Source: Drosophila miranda
Taxonomy: Eukaryota > Arthropoda > Insecta > Diptera > Drosophilidae
Assembly: GCF_003369915.1 (NCBI RefSeq)
Contig: NW_022881603.1
Location: 19,341,515 to 19,405,514, forward strand
DNA: 64,000 bases
Direction: 5' to 3'
In this document: positions 10,847 through 24,884 of the stretch, piece by piece
How the letters are laid out: each line of letters starts with the position of its first letter
How positions within the stretch are numbered: position 1 is the stretch's first letter
Notes under the pieces: generated by a model
What the model saw: only the letters and a program-made list of their open reading frames with translations
Database searches by the model: none
Told to the model about the DNA's origin: nothing
Position numbers and translations under genes: made by a program

Positions 10847-12020
10847 CAAAGACTATACAATACCAAGATGTTGCATGAGCGACCAAAAAGCTGTTCTATG
10901 GCGGGTCCTAACATTAGGACCCAAAAGGCACGAGGGAGCGCGCGGGGTTTCAATTCCCTTTTCGCCTGTACTTGGTCGGTACCGCGACCCCGCTGCCCAT
11001 CGGTTTCGTCTGTTCGGCAATGCCTTCACCAGCAACGATATAATTCTGGACTCTAATTCGAGCCTCAGCACAGTCGAAGCGGTGGTCGCGGATCGCCGAT
11101 GTCTTTGGAGCGGCACAGTGGGACCTTTGGCCGTCTCAGCTTGCTAAATTAGTTAGTGAATATGAGTTCAATAAATATTTGCACACTGAAAAAATGTTAA
11201 ACTTTGAGTGCTTATATCTCCTAAACTAAAACTATCTTGAAAATTCGATTGGAAAATTCTCTATTAGATGCGTACATTAAATTTATCTAAAGCACTCATA
11301 CAATTGTTTGACTATTTCGGCTGAGTCCCCACTGTGCCGCGCCAAAGACATCAGTGACCACGCTGCCCTACGGTTTCGGCACGCAGCCACTGACATGCTT
11401 TCACACCGACTCGACGCTGACCGAGGCATTGACGAAGCCGAGTAGCATTTAGGAGGCGAAGGTAGCGTAAAAGAGAATTGAAGTACTAGCCCCGCGCGCC
11501 CGTACCATAAAGCGTCAAACGAAAATAGAAAAAGCATTTGTTCTTCATGCAACATCTTGGTATTGTATAGTCTTTGGTACTAACAAAATGTGAATATGTG
11601 CCGATCCCTGATCTAAAGGTAACATATCTCCAAATAAAATAAATAAATTTAATGTACGCATCTAATAGAGAATTTTCCAATCGAATTTTCAAGATAGTTT
11701 TAGTTTAGGAGATATAAGCACTCAAAGTTTAACATTTTTTTAGTTTGCAAATATTTATTGACTAACTAACTAATTTAGCAAGCTGAGACGGCCAAAGGTC
11801 CCACTGTGCCGCTCCAAAGACATCGGCGATCCGCGACCACCGCTTCGACGGTGCTGTTGCCGAACAGACGAAACCGATAGGCAGCGGGGTCGCGGTAGAG
11901 ACGAAGTACAGGCGAAAAGGGAATTGAAACCCCGCGCGCCTTTTGGGTCCTAATGCTAGGACCCGCCATAGAACAGCTTTTTGGTCGCTCATGCGACATC
12001 TTGGTATTGTATAGTCTTTG
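10847..12020. repeat. Type I palindrome, unit 3
   Basis: Same length and arm layout as unit 1. The plus arm has a small cluster of substitutions near 10974-10981 and another near 11039 that the minus arm does not share, so this hairpin would pair slightly less well. The A-rich junction near 11742 also differs. Confidence 0.75.
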
Positions 12021-12766
12021 GTAACATGCAAATAATTGTAATTGTTAAGCGTTTTATGTTCAGACAGGGAAAAGTGAACAGCATGGTTGTTTAGGGTTCT
12101 ACTCAGAAGAGGGAATCCTGAGTTAGGATATTCATCAAAATAAAACGCTTCGCAAAAAACCATCTAAATTAAGTTTCCAAAACTTGACCTTATATATTCT
12201 GCTGAATCTGATCAACTGGTGTAGAGCAAATCATCGGAGCTGCAATTATTTATCAATTAATATGATTTGCTATAGCGGAACGTCAGAAGCTGATTTGACG
12301 ACAATATCAGCTTCGAAAACGTTGTAACATGTGGGATTCTAATGAACTATACTGAAGTAACATCATTTAAAGAGTTTAAGGTAAAACAAATGAGTAGAAA
12401 ACCTACCAGCACAAGCAATGCAATACTTTGAAGTCTTCAGGTACTAAAAGTACAATCGAATACTCAATTTAATAAAATATCACTAGAATATATACATAGT
12501 TTATGTTGATTTGAAAGATAATCAGCTGCAATAATTGCAGCCATGGAGATTTAAATCAATAAAATCATACGGTAATTACTATCATCACATAAAAGTTGTA
12601 TGTATATTTTGTTCAACGCTTTTTAAACTTACCCAAAACGCACATCTGACAGATAGAATACGATTGAAGTGCGGCTGATCAAGAAATGCACCTAAAAAAA
12701 ATAAACAAATAATCCAGGTTATTTTCCATTTTCGGTTTTGTATTAAATCAGAAAAAGGTTTATTTT

Positions 12767-13807
12767 TATACCCGATACTCAAAATGAGTATTGGGGTATA
12801 TTAGATTTGTGGTAAAAGTGGATGTGTGTAACGTCCAGAAGGAATCGTTTCCGATCCCATAAAGTATATATATTCTTGATCAGCATCAATAGCCGAGTCG
12901 ATTGAGCCCTGTCTGTCTGTCCGTCTGTCCGTCCGTCTGTCCGTCTGTCCGTCCCCTTCAGCGCCTAGTGCTCAAAGACTATAAGATCTAGAGCAACGAT
13001 GTTTTGGATCCAGACTTCTGTGATATGTCACTGCTACAAAAATATTTCAAAACTTCGCCCCGCCCACTTCCGCCCCCACAAAGGACGAAAATCTGTGGCA
13101 TTTACATTTTTAAAGATACGATAAAACCAAAAACGCAGAATGAACGTAGAGGATGACTATATGCTTTAGAGTGTAACATCTCAACCAGATCGTATAATTA
13201 TTATAGCCAGAATCAAGAAAACAATTTCATTCTTTCTCGCTCTGTCTCTCTCTAACACACAGGTTTCATGGTCGGTTTTGCCAATTGCAAAATATGAGTT
13301 CAAGGATCTCAGAACCTATTAGAGCCAGAGCAACCAAATTTGGTATCCACACTCCTGTGATATCGGACCTTGACCGTTTCGTGTCCAAATTTCGCCACAC
13401 CCCCTTCCGCCCCCGCAAAGGACGAAAATCTGGGGCATCCACAAATCTCAGAGACTATTAGGGCTAGAGTAACCAAATTTGGTATCCACACTTCTGTTAG
13501 ATCTCACTATAAAACGTATATCTCAAAATTTTGCCACACCCCCTTCCGCCCCCACAAAGGACGAAAATCTGTTGCATCCACAATATTGCACATTCGAGAA
13601 AACTAAAAACGCAGAATCATAGATAATGACTATATCTATCAGATTGCTGAATCTGCAAAAGCAAGAAATCAATTTGCAGTGGCTACGCAGCATCCGACGA
13701 CACGCTCAGACTGATTTTCTGTCTCTCTCGCACGCATTCTTTGTCGTGTCGTTTAATATTAGCGGCGTCTGCCGGAGGAGAGCCATACTGACTTAGTATC
13801 GGGTATA
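12767..13807 (+). mobile_element. DINE-1/mini-me-like element, unit 3
   Basis: Complete ends. An internal deletion of about 26 bp lies near 13655, and a CTTTAG variant lies near 13164. Confidence 0.7.
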
Positions 13808-15524
13808 ACTGTAGAGTTGCGGTGTCCGCAGCAAGTCACAACGTTCCCCCTCGTTTTCATTATTTCTTTTATATTTGCTACGTTTTTTTCTCTCACTTTA
13901 TCTTCTTTTGCGTTTAGTTTCTGGCTTTCAGCCCAATTTAATAGTTTTTCGATTTGTTGAAAAGCAAATGCCAGCCAGAGCACAGAAAATAAATTGTCAC
14001 AAAAATACTAGTCAACTCCTCTCGTTCTTGTTCTGTTCGCCGCAAAAACCGCCGGGCCATACAGGCATGACGACAAAGTTTCCTCCAGGACACACTCGAA
14101 CCAGAAACAGAACCAGAAGCTCGAGACGGCGACAGACTCCTTGGCCTTATCTTTATCAGTTTCGGGGAGGCAAGTGAAAAGCACAGCGATGTCCTTGTCG
14201 TCACATATCGAGTGCAAAAAGTTCGACGACTGCCCAATTGCTGCACTTTTCCATTGCTCGCTCCCCTCCCCCTCCCCGTCCTGGACTGAAGGACTGGAGT
14301 CAAGCTGTAAATAACTTCAGATTGAAGAAGAAATGGAAAATTTTCAATTGAATTCATTGCGTTTTGATTGCACACACACACGTGCACATCCACCCACAAG
14401 ATAATTATCAACTTAGTAAAAAAATAACCAACTGTCTTTTTTAAATGTCCCATAAAATCTCATAAAAGCGCATAAATGCCTCTATGGTTGTAAATATGCT
14501 CGTTCTGGTCTCGGGCCCGACATGCACTCAATGAATGAAATGTGTGCACAATGTTGAAAATAGATGTGACACTCATCCCCCGCCCCCCGAAAGTGGGGTT
14601 GTGTCTTCGACTTCCTTCTCCATCTCGTGCCTGCCGCTGCGGCTGCCTGCTCCTGATGGTATTGTTGCTGCTCATACGGCTGGCAGGGCATGTAGTGCTG
14701 GGTTGTACAACTTCCGCTTATATGGCCAACACAACAGCATGATAAATTGATGGCTGCCAGCGCGGTGCTTTAAAAATGCAAAGAAGGCCGACTACCCAGA
14801 GGAAAGTGAGTGCGTGCGTGCGAAGGGGTTGAGTGTTCGGAGTAACCTTTTAGCTTCCAAGTCCTCTGCACCGAATGGAACCCTCAAACGTGACCAGCTT
14901 TTATTCTCGCATGAGCGTTGCCAGACATTGAAGAAAAGGATACACATTGTACTCTACATGTCATATATAAATACACCAGCTGGCTATGAAATGACGCCGA
15001 TGATTCAAACATTAGGTGCCGCCAGGTTCAGGTTCAGATTTAGATTTCGCGTAACCATTTAAAATGTATTAATATAATAAAAAGACCGATGCAACTAGCG
15101 TCCCAAAAAAAAAAACAGTGCCAACGGCAGAGTTATAAAATCTTAGAAGAAAAAAATATTTCCCCCACAATAGGCCAAATCTGAATTCCTTCAATATATA
15201 GCAGATTATTATATTTGATTTTCAATTTACTTTTATTTTATGCATTTTATTCTCGAACAAAACAACCTGGAAGAGAGAGATAACATAATTAACACATTGA
15301 TTTGGAAACTAATTCAAGTTCTTAATGGAAATGAATAATCAGTTGGGGAAAGAAGACAAAATCAGCATGATGTTTGAGATTCTAAGAAGAAAAAACCACT
15401 AAGGGCTTCTTCATCATTTCAAAAGAGCAACATGAATACTTTAAGCACAATATACCTCTGTTGTTATAATGATCGGAAAAGGTATTTTCCTGTTGGCTGG
15501 TGGCTACGCCCACAAACGTACTAA

Positions 15525-16558
15525 CAAAGACTATACAATACCAAGATGTTGCATGAGCGACCAAAAAGCTGTTCTATGGCGGGTCCTAACATTAGGACCC
15601 AAAAGGCACGAGGGAGCGCGCGGGGTTTCCATTCCCTTTTCGCCTGTACTTCGTCTCTACCACGACCCCGCTGCCCATCGGTTTCGTCTGTTCGGCAATG
15701 CCTTCACCAGCAACGAAATAATTCTGGACTCTAATTCGAGCCTCAGCACCGTCGAAGCGGTGGTCGCGGATCGCCGATGTCTTTGGAGCGGCACAGTGGG
15801 ACGCATGAGGAACAAATGCTTTTTCAATTTTCGTTTGACGCTTCATGGTACGGGCGCGCGGGGCTAGTATTTCAATTCTCTTTTACGCTACATTCGCCTC
15901 CGAAGTGCTACTCGGCTTCGTCAATGCCTCGGTCAGCACGAGCTCGAGCCAACCCAGAAATATGCTTGTAGTTGTGTATATGTGTGTATGTCCTACGTCG
16001 GCACGGCCATAAGCCGGTTTCGCCCGCAGCATATACGGCTTTTAGCTTCACACACAAGCGCACTGAAAGCATGTCAGTGTCTGCGTGCCGAAACCGTAGG
16101 GCAGCGTGGTCGCTTATGTCTTTGGCGCGGCACAGTGGGGACTCAGCCGAAATAGTCAAAAAATTGTATGAGTGCTTTAGATAAATTTAATGTACGCATC
16201 TAATAGAGAATTTTCCAATCGAATTTTCAAGATAGTTTTAGTTTAGGAGATATAAGCACTCAAAGTTTAACATTTTTTCAGTGTGCAAATATTTATTGAC
16301 TAACTAACTAATTTAGCAAGCTGAGACGGCCAAAGGTCCCACTGTGCCGCTCCAAAGACATCGGCGATCCGCGACCACCGCTTCGACGGTGCTGTTGCCG
16401 AACAGACGTAACCGATAGGCAGCGGGGTCGCGGTAGAGACGAAGTACAGGCGAAAAGGGAATTGAAACCCCGCGCGCCTTTTGGGTCCTAATGCTAGGAC
16501 CCGCCATAGAACAGCTTTTTGGTCGCTCATGCGACATCTTGGTATTGTATAGTCTTTG
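15525..16558. repeat. Type II palindrome, unit 4
   Basis: The plus arm runs only to about 15802, where it is fused to the loop homologue in plus orientation (about 15803-16186). That homologue is longer here: about 110 bp near 15945-16060 are absent from type I. It then joins the arm tail and the minus arm ending at 16558. A stem of about 220 bp remains possible between 15525-15802 and about 16335-16558, with a larger loop. Confidence 0.72.
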
Positions 16559-17303
16559 GTAACATGCAAATAATTGTAATTGTTAAGCGTTTTATGTTCA
16601 GACAGGGAAAAGTGAACAGCATGGTTGTTTAGGGTTCTACTCAGAAGAGGGAATCCTGAGTTAGGATATTCATCAAAATAAAACGCTTCGCAAAAAACCA
16701 TCTAAATTAAGTTTCCAAAGCTTGACCTTATATATTCTGCTGAATCTGATCAACTGGTGTAGAGCAAATCATCGGAGCTGCAATTATTTATCAATTATTA
16801 TGATTTGCTATAGCGGAACGTCAGAAGCTGATTTGACGACAATATCAGCTTCGAAAACGTTGTAACATGTGGGATTCTAATGAACTATACTGAAGTAACA
16901 TCATTTAAAGAGTTTAAGGTAAAACAAATGAGTAGAAAACCTACCAGCACAAGCAATGCAATACTTTGACGTCTTCAGGTACTAAAAGTACAAATGAATA
17001 CTCAATTTAATAAAATATCACTAGAATATATACATAGTTTACGTTGATTTGAAAGATAATCAGTTGCAAAAATTGCAGCCATGGAGATTTAAATCAATAA
17101 AATCATACGGTAATTACTATCATCACATAAAAGTTGTATGTATATTTTGTTCAACGCTTTTTAAACTTACCCAAAACGCACATCTGACAGATAGAATACG
17201 ATTGAAGTGCGGCTGATCAAGAAATGCACCTAAAAAAATAAACAAATAATCCAGGTTATTTTCCATTTTCGGTTTTGTATTAAATCAGAAAAAGGTTTAT
17301 TTT

Positions 17304-18366
17304 TATACCCGATACTCAAAATGAGTATTGGGGTATATTAGATTTGTGGTAAAAGTGGATGTGTGTAACGTCCAGAAGGAATCGTTTCCGATCCCATAAA
17401 GTATATATATTCTTGATCAGCATCAATAGCCGAGTCGATTGAGCCCTGTCTGTCTGTCCGTCTGTCCGTCCGTCTGTCCGTCTGTCCGTCTCCTTCAGCG
17501 CCTAGTGCTCAAAGACTATAAGAGCTAGAGCAACGATGTTTTGGATCCAGACTTCTGTGATATGTCACTGCTACAAAAATATTTCAAAACTTCGCCCCGC
17601 TCACTTCCGCCCCCACAAAGGACGAAAATCTGTGGCATCCACATTTTTAAAGATACGATAAAACCAAAAACGCAGAGTCGTAGAGTTTGACTATATGTTC
17701 TAGAGTGTAAACTCTCAACCAGATCGTATAACTATTATAGCCAGAATCAAGAAAACAATTTCATTCTTTCTCGCTCTGTCTCTCTCTAACACACAGGTTT
17801 CATGGTCGGTTTTGCCAATTGCAAAATATGAGTTCAAGGATCTCAGAACCTATTAGAGCCAGAGCAACCAAATTTGGTATCCACACTCCTGTGATATCGG
17901 ACCTTGACCGTTTCGTGTCCAAATTTCGCCACACCCCCTTCCGCCCCCGCAAAGGACGAAAATCTGGGGCATCCACAAATCTCAGAGACTATTAAGGCTA
18001 GAGTAACCAAATTTGGTATCCACACTTCTGTTAGATCTCACTACAAAACGTATATCTCAAAATTTTGCCACACCCCCTTCCGCCCCCACAAAGAACGAAA
18101 ATCTGTTGCATCCACAATATTGCACATTCGAGAAAACTAAAAACGCAGAATCATAGATAATGACCATATCTATCAGATTGCTGAATCTGGATCAGATCGG
18201 ATCATTTTTGTAGCCAAAAGCAAGAAATCAATTTGCAGTGGCTACGCAGCATCCGACGACACGCTCAGACTGATTTTCTGTCTCTCTCGCACGCACTCTT
18301 TGTCGTGTCGTTTAATATTAGCGGCATCTGCCGGAGGAGAGCCATACTGACTTAGTATCGGGTATA
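17304..18366 (+). mobile_element. DINE-1/mini-me-like element, unit 4
   Basis: Complete ends. The segment near 17680 has the GTCGTAGAGTTTG variant shared with units 8 and 10, placing these copies in one subgroup. Confidence 0.7.
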
Positions 18367-20178
18367 ACTGTAGAGTTGCGGTGTCCGCAGCAACTCACAA
18401 CGTTCCCCCTCGTTTTCATTATTTCTTTTATATTTGCTACGTTTTTTTCTCTCACTTTATCTTCTTTTGCGTTTAGTTTCTGGCTTTCAGCCCAATTTAA
18501 TAGTTTTTCGATTTGTTGAAAAGCAAATGCCAGCCAGAGCACAGAAAATAAATTGTCACAAAAATACTAGTCAACTCCTCTCGTTCTTGTTCTGTTCGCC
18601 GCAAAAACCGCCGGGCCATACGGGCCGGGCAGGCATGACGACAAAGTTTCCTCCAGGACACACTCGAACCAGAAACAGAACCAGAAGCTCGAGACGGCGA
18701 CAGACTCCTTGGCCTTATCTTTATCAGTTTCGGGGAGGCGAGTGAAAAGCACAGCGATGTCCTTGTCGTCACATATCGAGTGCAAAAAGTTCGACGACTG
18801 CCCAATTGCTGCACTTTTCCATTGCTCGCTCCCCTCCCCCTCCCCGTCCTGGACTGAAGGACTGGAGTCAAGCTGTAAATAACTTCAGATTGAAGAAGAA
18901 ATGGAAAATTTTCAATTGAATTCATTGCGTTTTGATTGCACACACACACGTGCACATCCACCCACAAGATAATTATCAACTTAGTAAAAAAATAACCAAC
19001 TGTCTTTTTTAAATGTCCCATAAAATCTCATAAAAGCGCATAAATGCCTCTATGGTTGTAAATATGCTCGTTCTGGTCTCGGGCCCGACATGCACTCAAT
19101 GAATGAAATGTGTGCACAATGTTGAAAATAGATGTGACACTCATCCCCCGCCCCCCGAAAGTGGGGTTGTGTCTTCGACTTCCTTCTCCATCTCGTGCCT
19201 GCCGCTGCGGCTGCCTGCTCCTGATGGTATTGTTGCTGCTCATACGGCTGGCAGGGCATGTAGTGCTGGGTTGTACAACTTCCGCTTATATGGCCAACAC
19301 AACAGCATGATAAATTGATGGCTGCCAGCGCGGTGCTTTAAAAATGCAAAGAAATGCCGACTACCCAGAGGAAAGTGAGTGCGTGCGTGCGAAGGGGTTG
19401 AGTGTTCGGAGTAACCTTTTAGCTTCCAAGTCCTCTGCACCGAATGGAACCCACAAACGTGACCTATAATCTGAAAATTGCATTAAAACGTAATTCCATT
19501 AAAATGTAATCAAAAATGTAAGTTAATCACCGGCCGAATCTCATAGCAACCAGCTTTTATTCTCGCATGAGCGTTGCCAGACATTGAAGAAAAGGATACA
19601 CATTGTACTCTACATGTCATATATAAATACACCAACTGGCTATGAAATGACGCCGATGAATCAAACATTAGGTGCCGCCAGGTTCAGGTTCAGATTTAGA
19701 TTTCGCGTAACCATTTAAAATGTATTAATATAATAAAAAGACCGATGCAACCAGCGTCCCAAAAAAAAACAGTGCCAACGGCAGAGTTATAAAATCTTAG
19801 CAGAAAAAAATCTTTCCCCCACAATAGGCCAAATCTCAATTCCTTCAATATATAGCAGATTATTATATTTGATTTTCAATTTACTTTTATTTTATGCATT
19901 TTATTCTCGAACAAAACAACCTGGAAGAGAGAGATAACCTAATTAACACATTGATTTGGAAACTAATTCAAGTTCTTAATGGAAATGAATAATCAGTTGG
20001 GGAAAGAAGACAAAATCAGCATGATTTTTGAGATTCTAAGAAGAAAAAAGCACTAAGGGCTTCTTCATCATTTCAAAAGAGCAACATGAATACTTTAAGC
20101 ACAATATACCTCTGTTGTTATAATGATCGGAAAAGGTATTTTCCTGTTGGCTGGTGGCTACGCCCACAAACGTACTAA

Positions 20179-21352
20179 CAAAGACTATACAATACCAAGA
20201 TGTTGCATGAGCGACCAAAAAGCTGTTCTATGGCGGGTCCTAACATTAGGACCCAAAAGGCACGAGGGAGCGCGCGGGGTTTCAATTCCCTTTTCGCCTG
20301 TACTTCGTCTCTACCGCGACCCCGCTGCCCATCGGTTTCGTCTGTTCGGCAATGCCTTCACCAGCAACGAAATAATTCTGGACTCTAATTCGATCCTCAG
20401 CACCGTCGAAGCGGTGGTCGCGGATCGCCGATGTCTTTGGAGCGGCACAGTGGGACCTTTGGCCGTCTCAGCTTGCTAAATTAGTTAGTGAATATGAGTT
20501 CAATAAATATTTGCACACTGAAAAAATCTTAAACTTTGAGTGCGTATATCTCCTAAACTAAAACTATCTTGAAAATTCGATTGGAAAATTCTCTATTAGA
20601 TGCGTACATTAAATTTATCTAAAGCACTCATACAATTGTTTGACTATTTCGGCTGAGTCCCCACTGTGCCGCGCCAAAGACATCAGCGACCACGCTGCCC
20701 TACGGTTTCGGCACGCAGCCACTGACATGCTTTCACACCGACTCGACGCTGACCGAGGCATTGACGAAGCCGAGTAGCATTTAGGAGGCGATGGTAGCGT
20801 AAAAGAGAATTGAAGTACTAGCCCCGCGCGCCCGTACCATAAAGCGTCAAACGAAAATAGAAAAAGCATTTGTTCTTCATTCAACATCTTGGTATTGTAT
20901 AGTCTTTGGTACTAACAAAATGTGAATATGTGCCGATCCCTGATCGAAAGGTAACATATCTGCAAATAAAATAAATAAATTTAATGTACGCATCTAATAG
21001 AGAATTTTCCAATCGAATTTTCAAGATAGTTTTAGTTTAGTAGATATAAGCACTCAAAGTTTAACATTTTTTCAGTGTGAAAATATTTATTGACTAACTA
21101 ACTAATTTAGCAAGCTGAGACGGCCAAAGGTCCCACTGTGCCGCTCCAAAGACATCGGCGATCCGCGACCACCGCTTCGACGGTGCTGTTGCCGAACAGA
21201 CGAAACCGATAGGCAGCGGGGTCGCGGTAGAGACGAAGTACAGGCGAAAAGGGAATTGAAACCCCGCGCGCCTTTTGGGTCCTAATGCTAGGACCCGCCA
21301 TAGAACAGCTTTTTGGTCGCTCATGCGACATCTTGGTATTGTATAGTCTTTG
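20179..21352. repeat. Type I palindrome, unit 5
   Basis: Same 1174-bp architecture as unit 1. Private changes in the plus arm include one near 20395 and several near 20528-20545, mostly in the AT-rich tail of the arm. The loop homologue also has small changes near 20881. Confidence 0.75.
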
Positions 21353-22098
21353 GTAACATGCAAATAATTGTAATTGTTAAGCGTTTTATGTTCAGACAGG
21401 GAAAAGTGAACAGCATGGTTGTTTAGGGTTCTACTCAGAAGAGGGAATCCTGAGTTAGGATATTCATCAAAATAAAACGCTTCGCAAAAAACCATCTAAA
21501 TTAAGTTTCCAAAACTTGACCTTATATATTCTGCTGAATCTGATCAACTGGTGTAGAGCAAATCATCGGAGCTGCAATTATTTATCAATTAATATGATTT
21601 GCTATAGCGGAACGTCAGAAGCTGATTTGACGACAATATCAGCTTCGAAAACGTTGTAATATGTGGGATTCTAATGAACTATACTGAAGTAACATCATTT
21701 GAAGAGTTTAAGGTAAAACAAATGAGTAGAAAACCTACCAGCACAAGCAATGCAATACTTTGAAGTCTTCAGGTACTAAAAGTACAATCGAATACTCAAT
21801 TTAATAAAATATCACTAGAATATATACATAGTTTATGTTGATTTGAAAGATAATCAGCTGCAATAATTGCAGCCATGGAGATTTAAATCAATAAAATCAT
21901 ACGGTAATTACTATCATCACATAAAAGTTGTATGTATATTTTGTTCAACGCTTTTTAAACTTACCCAAAACGCACATCTGACAGATAGAATACGATTGAA
22001 GTGCGGCTGATCAAGAAATGCACCTAAAAAAAATAAACAAATAATCCAGGTTATTTTCCATTTTCGGTTTTGTATTAAATCAGAAAAAGGTTTATTTT

Positions 22099-23160
22099 TA
22101 TACCCGATACTCAAAATGAGTATTGGGGTATATTAGATTTGTGGTAAAAGTGGATGTGTGTAACGTCCAGAAGGAATCGTTTCCGATCCCATAAAGTATA
22201 TATATTCTTGATCAGCATCAATAGCCGAGTCGATTGAGCCCTGTCTGTCTTTCCGTCTGTCCGTCCGTCTGCCCGGCTGTCCGTCCCCTTCAGCGCCTAG
22301 TGCTCAAAGACTATAAGATCTAGAGCAACGATGTTTTGGATCCAGACTTCTGTGATATGTCACTGCTACAAAAATATTTCAAAACTTCGCCCCGCCCACT
22401 TCCGCCCCCACAAAGGACGAAAATCTGTGGCATTTACATTTTTAAAGATACGATAAAACCAAAAACGCAGAATGAACGTAGAGGATGACTATATGTTCTA
22501 GAGTGTAACATCTCAACCAGATCGTATAATTATTATAGCCAGAATCAAGAAAACAATTTCATTCTTTCTCGCTCTGTCTCTCTCTAACACACAGGTTTCA
22601 TGGTCGGTTTTGCCAATTGCAAAATATGAGTTCAAGGATCTCAGAACCTATTAGAGCCAGAGCAACCAAATTTGGTATCCACACTCCTGTGATATCGGAC
22701 CTTGACCGTTTCGTGTCCAAATTTCGCCACACCCCCTTCCGCCCCCGCAAAGGACGAAAATCTGGGGCATCCACAAATCTCAGAGACTAGGCTAGAGTAA
22801 CCAAATTTGGTATCCACACTTCTGTTAGATCTCACTATAAAACGTATATCTCAAAATTTTGCCACACCCCCTTCCGCCCCCACAAAGGACGAAAATCTGT
22901 TGCATCCACAATATTGCACATTCGAGAAAACTAAAAACGCAGAATCATAGATAATGACTATATCTATCAGATTGCTGAATCTGGATCAGATCGGATCATT
23001 TTTGTAGCCAAAAGCAAGAAATCAATTTGCAGTGGCTACGCAGCATCCGACGACACGCTCAGACTGATTTTCTGTCTCTCTCGCACGCATTCTTTGTCGT
23101 GTCGTTTAATATTAGCGGCGTCTGCCGGAGGAGAGCCATACTGACTTAGTATCGGGTATA
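22099..23160 (+). mobile_element. DINE-1/mini-me-like element, unit 5
   Basis: Complete ends. The GTCY tract is interrupted by private changes (22250-22275), and a few bases are lost near 22790. Confidence 0.7.
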
Positions 23161-24884
23161 ACTGTAGAGTTGCGGTGTCCGCAGCAACTCACAACGTTCC
23201 CCCTCGTTTTCATTATTTCTTTTATATTTGCTACGTTTTTTTCTCTCACTTTATCTTCTTTTGCGTTTAGTTTCTGGCTTTCAGCCCAATTTAATAGTTT
23301 TTCGATTTGTTGAAAAGCAAATGCCAGCCAGAGCACAGAAAATAAATTGTCACAAAAATACTAGTCAACTCCTCTCGTTCTTGTTCTGTTCGCCGCAAAA
23401 ACCGCCGGGCCATACGGGCCGGGCAGGCATGACGACAAAGTTTCCTCCAGGACACACTCGAACCAGAAACAGAACCAGAAGCTCGAGACGGCGACAGACT
23501 CCTTGGCCTTATCTTTATCAGTTTCGGGGAGGCAAGTGAAAAGCACAGCGATGTCCTTGTCGTCACATATCGAGTGCAAAAAGTTCGACGACTGCCCAAT
23601 TGCTGCACTTTTCCATTGCTCGCTCCCCTCCCCCTCCCCGTCCTGGACTGAAGGACTGGAGTCAAGCTGTAAATAACTTCAGATTGAAGAAGAAATGGAA
23701 AATTTTCAATTGAATTCATTGCGTTTTGATTGCACACACACACGTGCACATCCACCCACAAGATAATTATCAACTTAGTAAAAAAATAACCAACTGTCTT
23801 TTTTAAATGTCCCATAAAATCTCATAAAAGCGCATAAATGCCTCTATGGTTGTAAATATGCTCGTTCTGGTCTCGGGCCCGACATGCACTCAATGAATGA
23901 AATGTGTGCACAATGTTGAAAATAGATGTGACACTCATCCCCCGCCCCCCGAAAGTGGGGTTGTGTCTTCGACTTCCTTCTCCATCTCGTGCCTGCCGCT
24001 GCGGCTGCCTGCTCCTGATGGTATTGTTGCTGCTCATACGGCTGGCAGGGCATGTAGTGCTGGGTTGTACAACTTCCGCTTATATGGCCAACACAACAGC
24101 ATGATAAATTGATGGCTGCCAGCGCGGTGCTTTAAAAATGCAAAGAAGGCCGACTACCCAGAGGAAAGTGAGTGCGTGCGTGCGAAGGGGTTGAGTGTTC
24201 GGAGTAACCTTTTAGCTTCCAAGTCCTCTGCACCGAATGGAACCCTCAAACGTGACCAGCTTTTATTCTCGCATGAGCGTTGCCAGACATTGAAGAAAAG
24301 GATACACATTGTACTCTACATGTCATATATAAATACACCAACTGGCTATGAAATGACGCCGATGATTCAAACATTAGGTGCCGCCAGGTTCAGGTTCAGA
24401 TTTAGATTTCGCGTAACCATTTAAAATGTATTAATATAATAAAAAGACCGATGCAACCAGCGTCCCAAAAAAAAACAGTGCCAACGGCAGAGTTATAAAA
24501 TCTTAGCAGAAAAAAATCTTTCCCCCACAATAGGCCAAATCTCAATTCCTTCAATATATAGCAGATTATTATATTTGATTTTCAATTTACTTTTATTTTA
24601 TGCATTTTATTCTCGAACAAAACAACCTGGAAGAGAGAGATAACATAATTAACACATTGATTTGGAAACTAATTCAAGTTCTTAATGGAAATAAATAATC
24701 AGTTGGGGAAAGAAGACAAAATCAGCATGATGTTTGAGATTCTAAGAAGAAAAAACCACTAAGGGCTTCTTCATCATTTCAAAAGAGCAACATGAATACT
24801 TTAAGCACAATATACCTCTGTTGTTATAATGATCGGAAAAGGTATTTTCCTGTTGGCTGGTGGCTACGCCCACAAACGTACTAA

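Larger units (their letters stand above)
9409..14159 (+). repeat. Array unit 3 (4751 bp)
   Basis: Full unit with a type I palindrome (10847-12020). It has a private cluster of changes in the plus arm near 10974-10981 and a deletion of about 26 bp in the DINE-like element near 13655. It carries the C-rich insertion that units 1 and 2 lack, and the 87-bp box. Confidence 0.95.
14160..18727 (+). repeat. Array unit 4 (4568 bp)
   Basis: Full unit of the second subclass. The 87-bp box is absent (junction near 14895), the AGAGTTATAAAATCTTAG variant is present near 15129, and the palindrome is type II (15525-16558), in which the loop homologue points the other way. Confidence 0.95.
18728..23521 (+). 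repeat. Array unit 5 (4794 bp)
   Basis: Full unit mixing markers of both subclasses: it has the 87-bp box and also the AGAGTTATAAAATCTTAG variant near 19783. Its palindrome is type I (20179-21352). The GTCY microsatellite has three private changes near 22250-22275. Confidence 0.95.

Noticed and set aside
18497-19021. 174-codon minus-strand open frame (also at 23291, 28968 and 35417)
   Set aside because: It shows no recognised domain, has low-complexity Arg/Ser stretches, crosses the CA repeat, and is broken or re-framed in units 1, 2, 9 and 11. It is most likely a chance frame kept open by array homogenisation.
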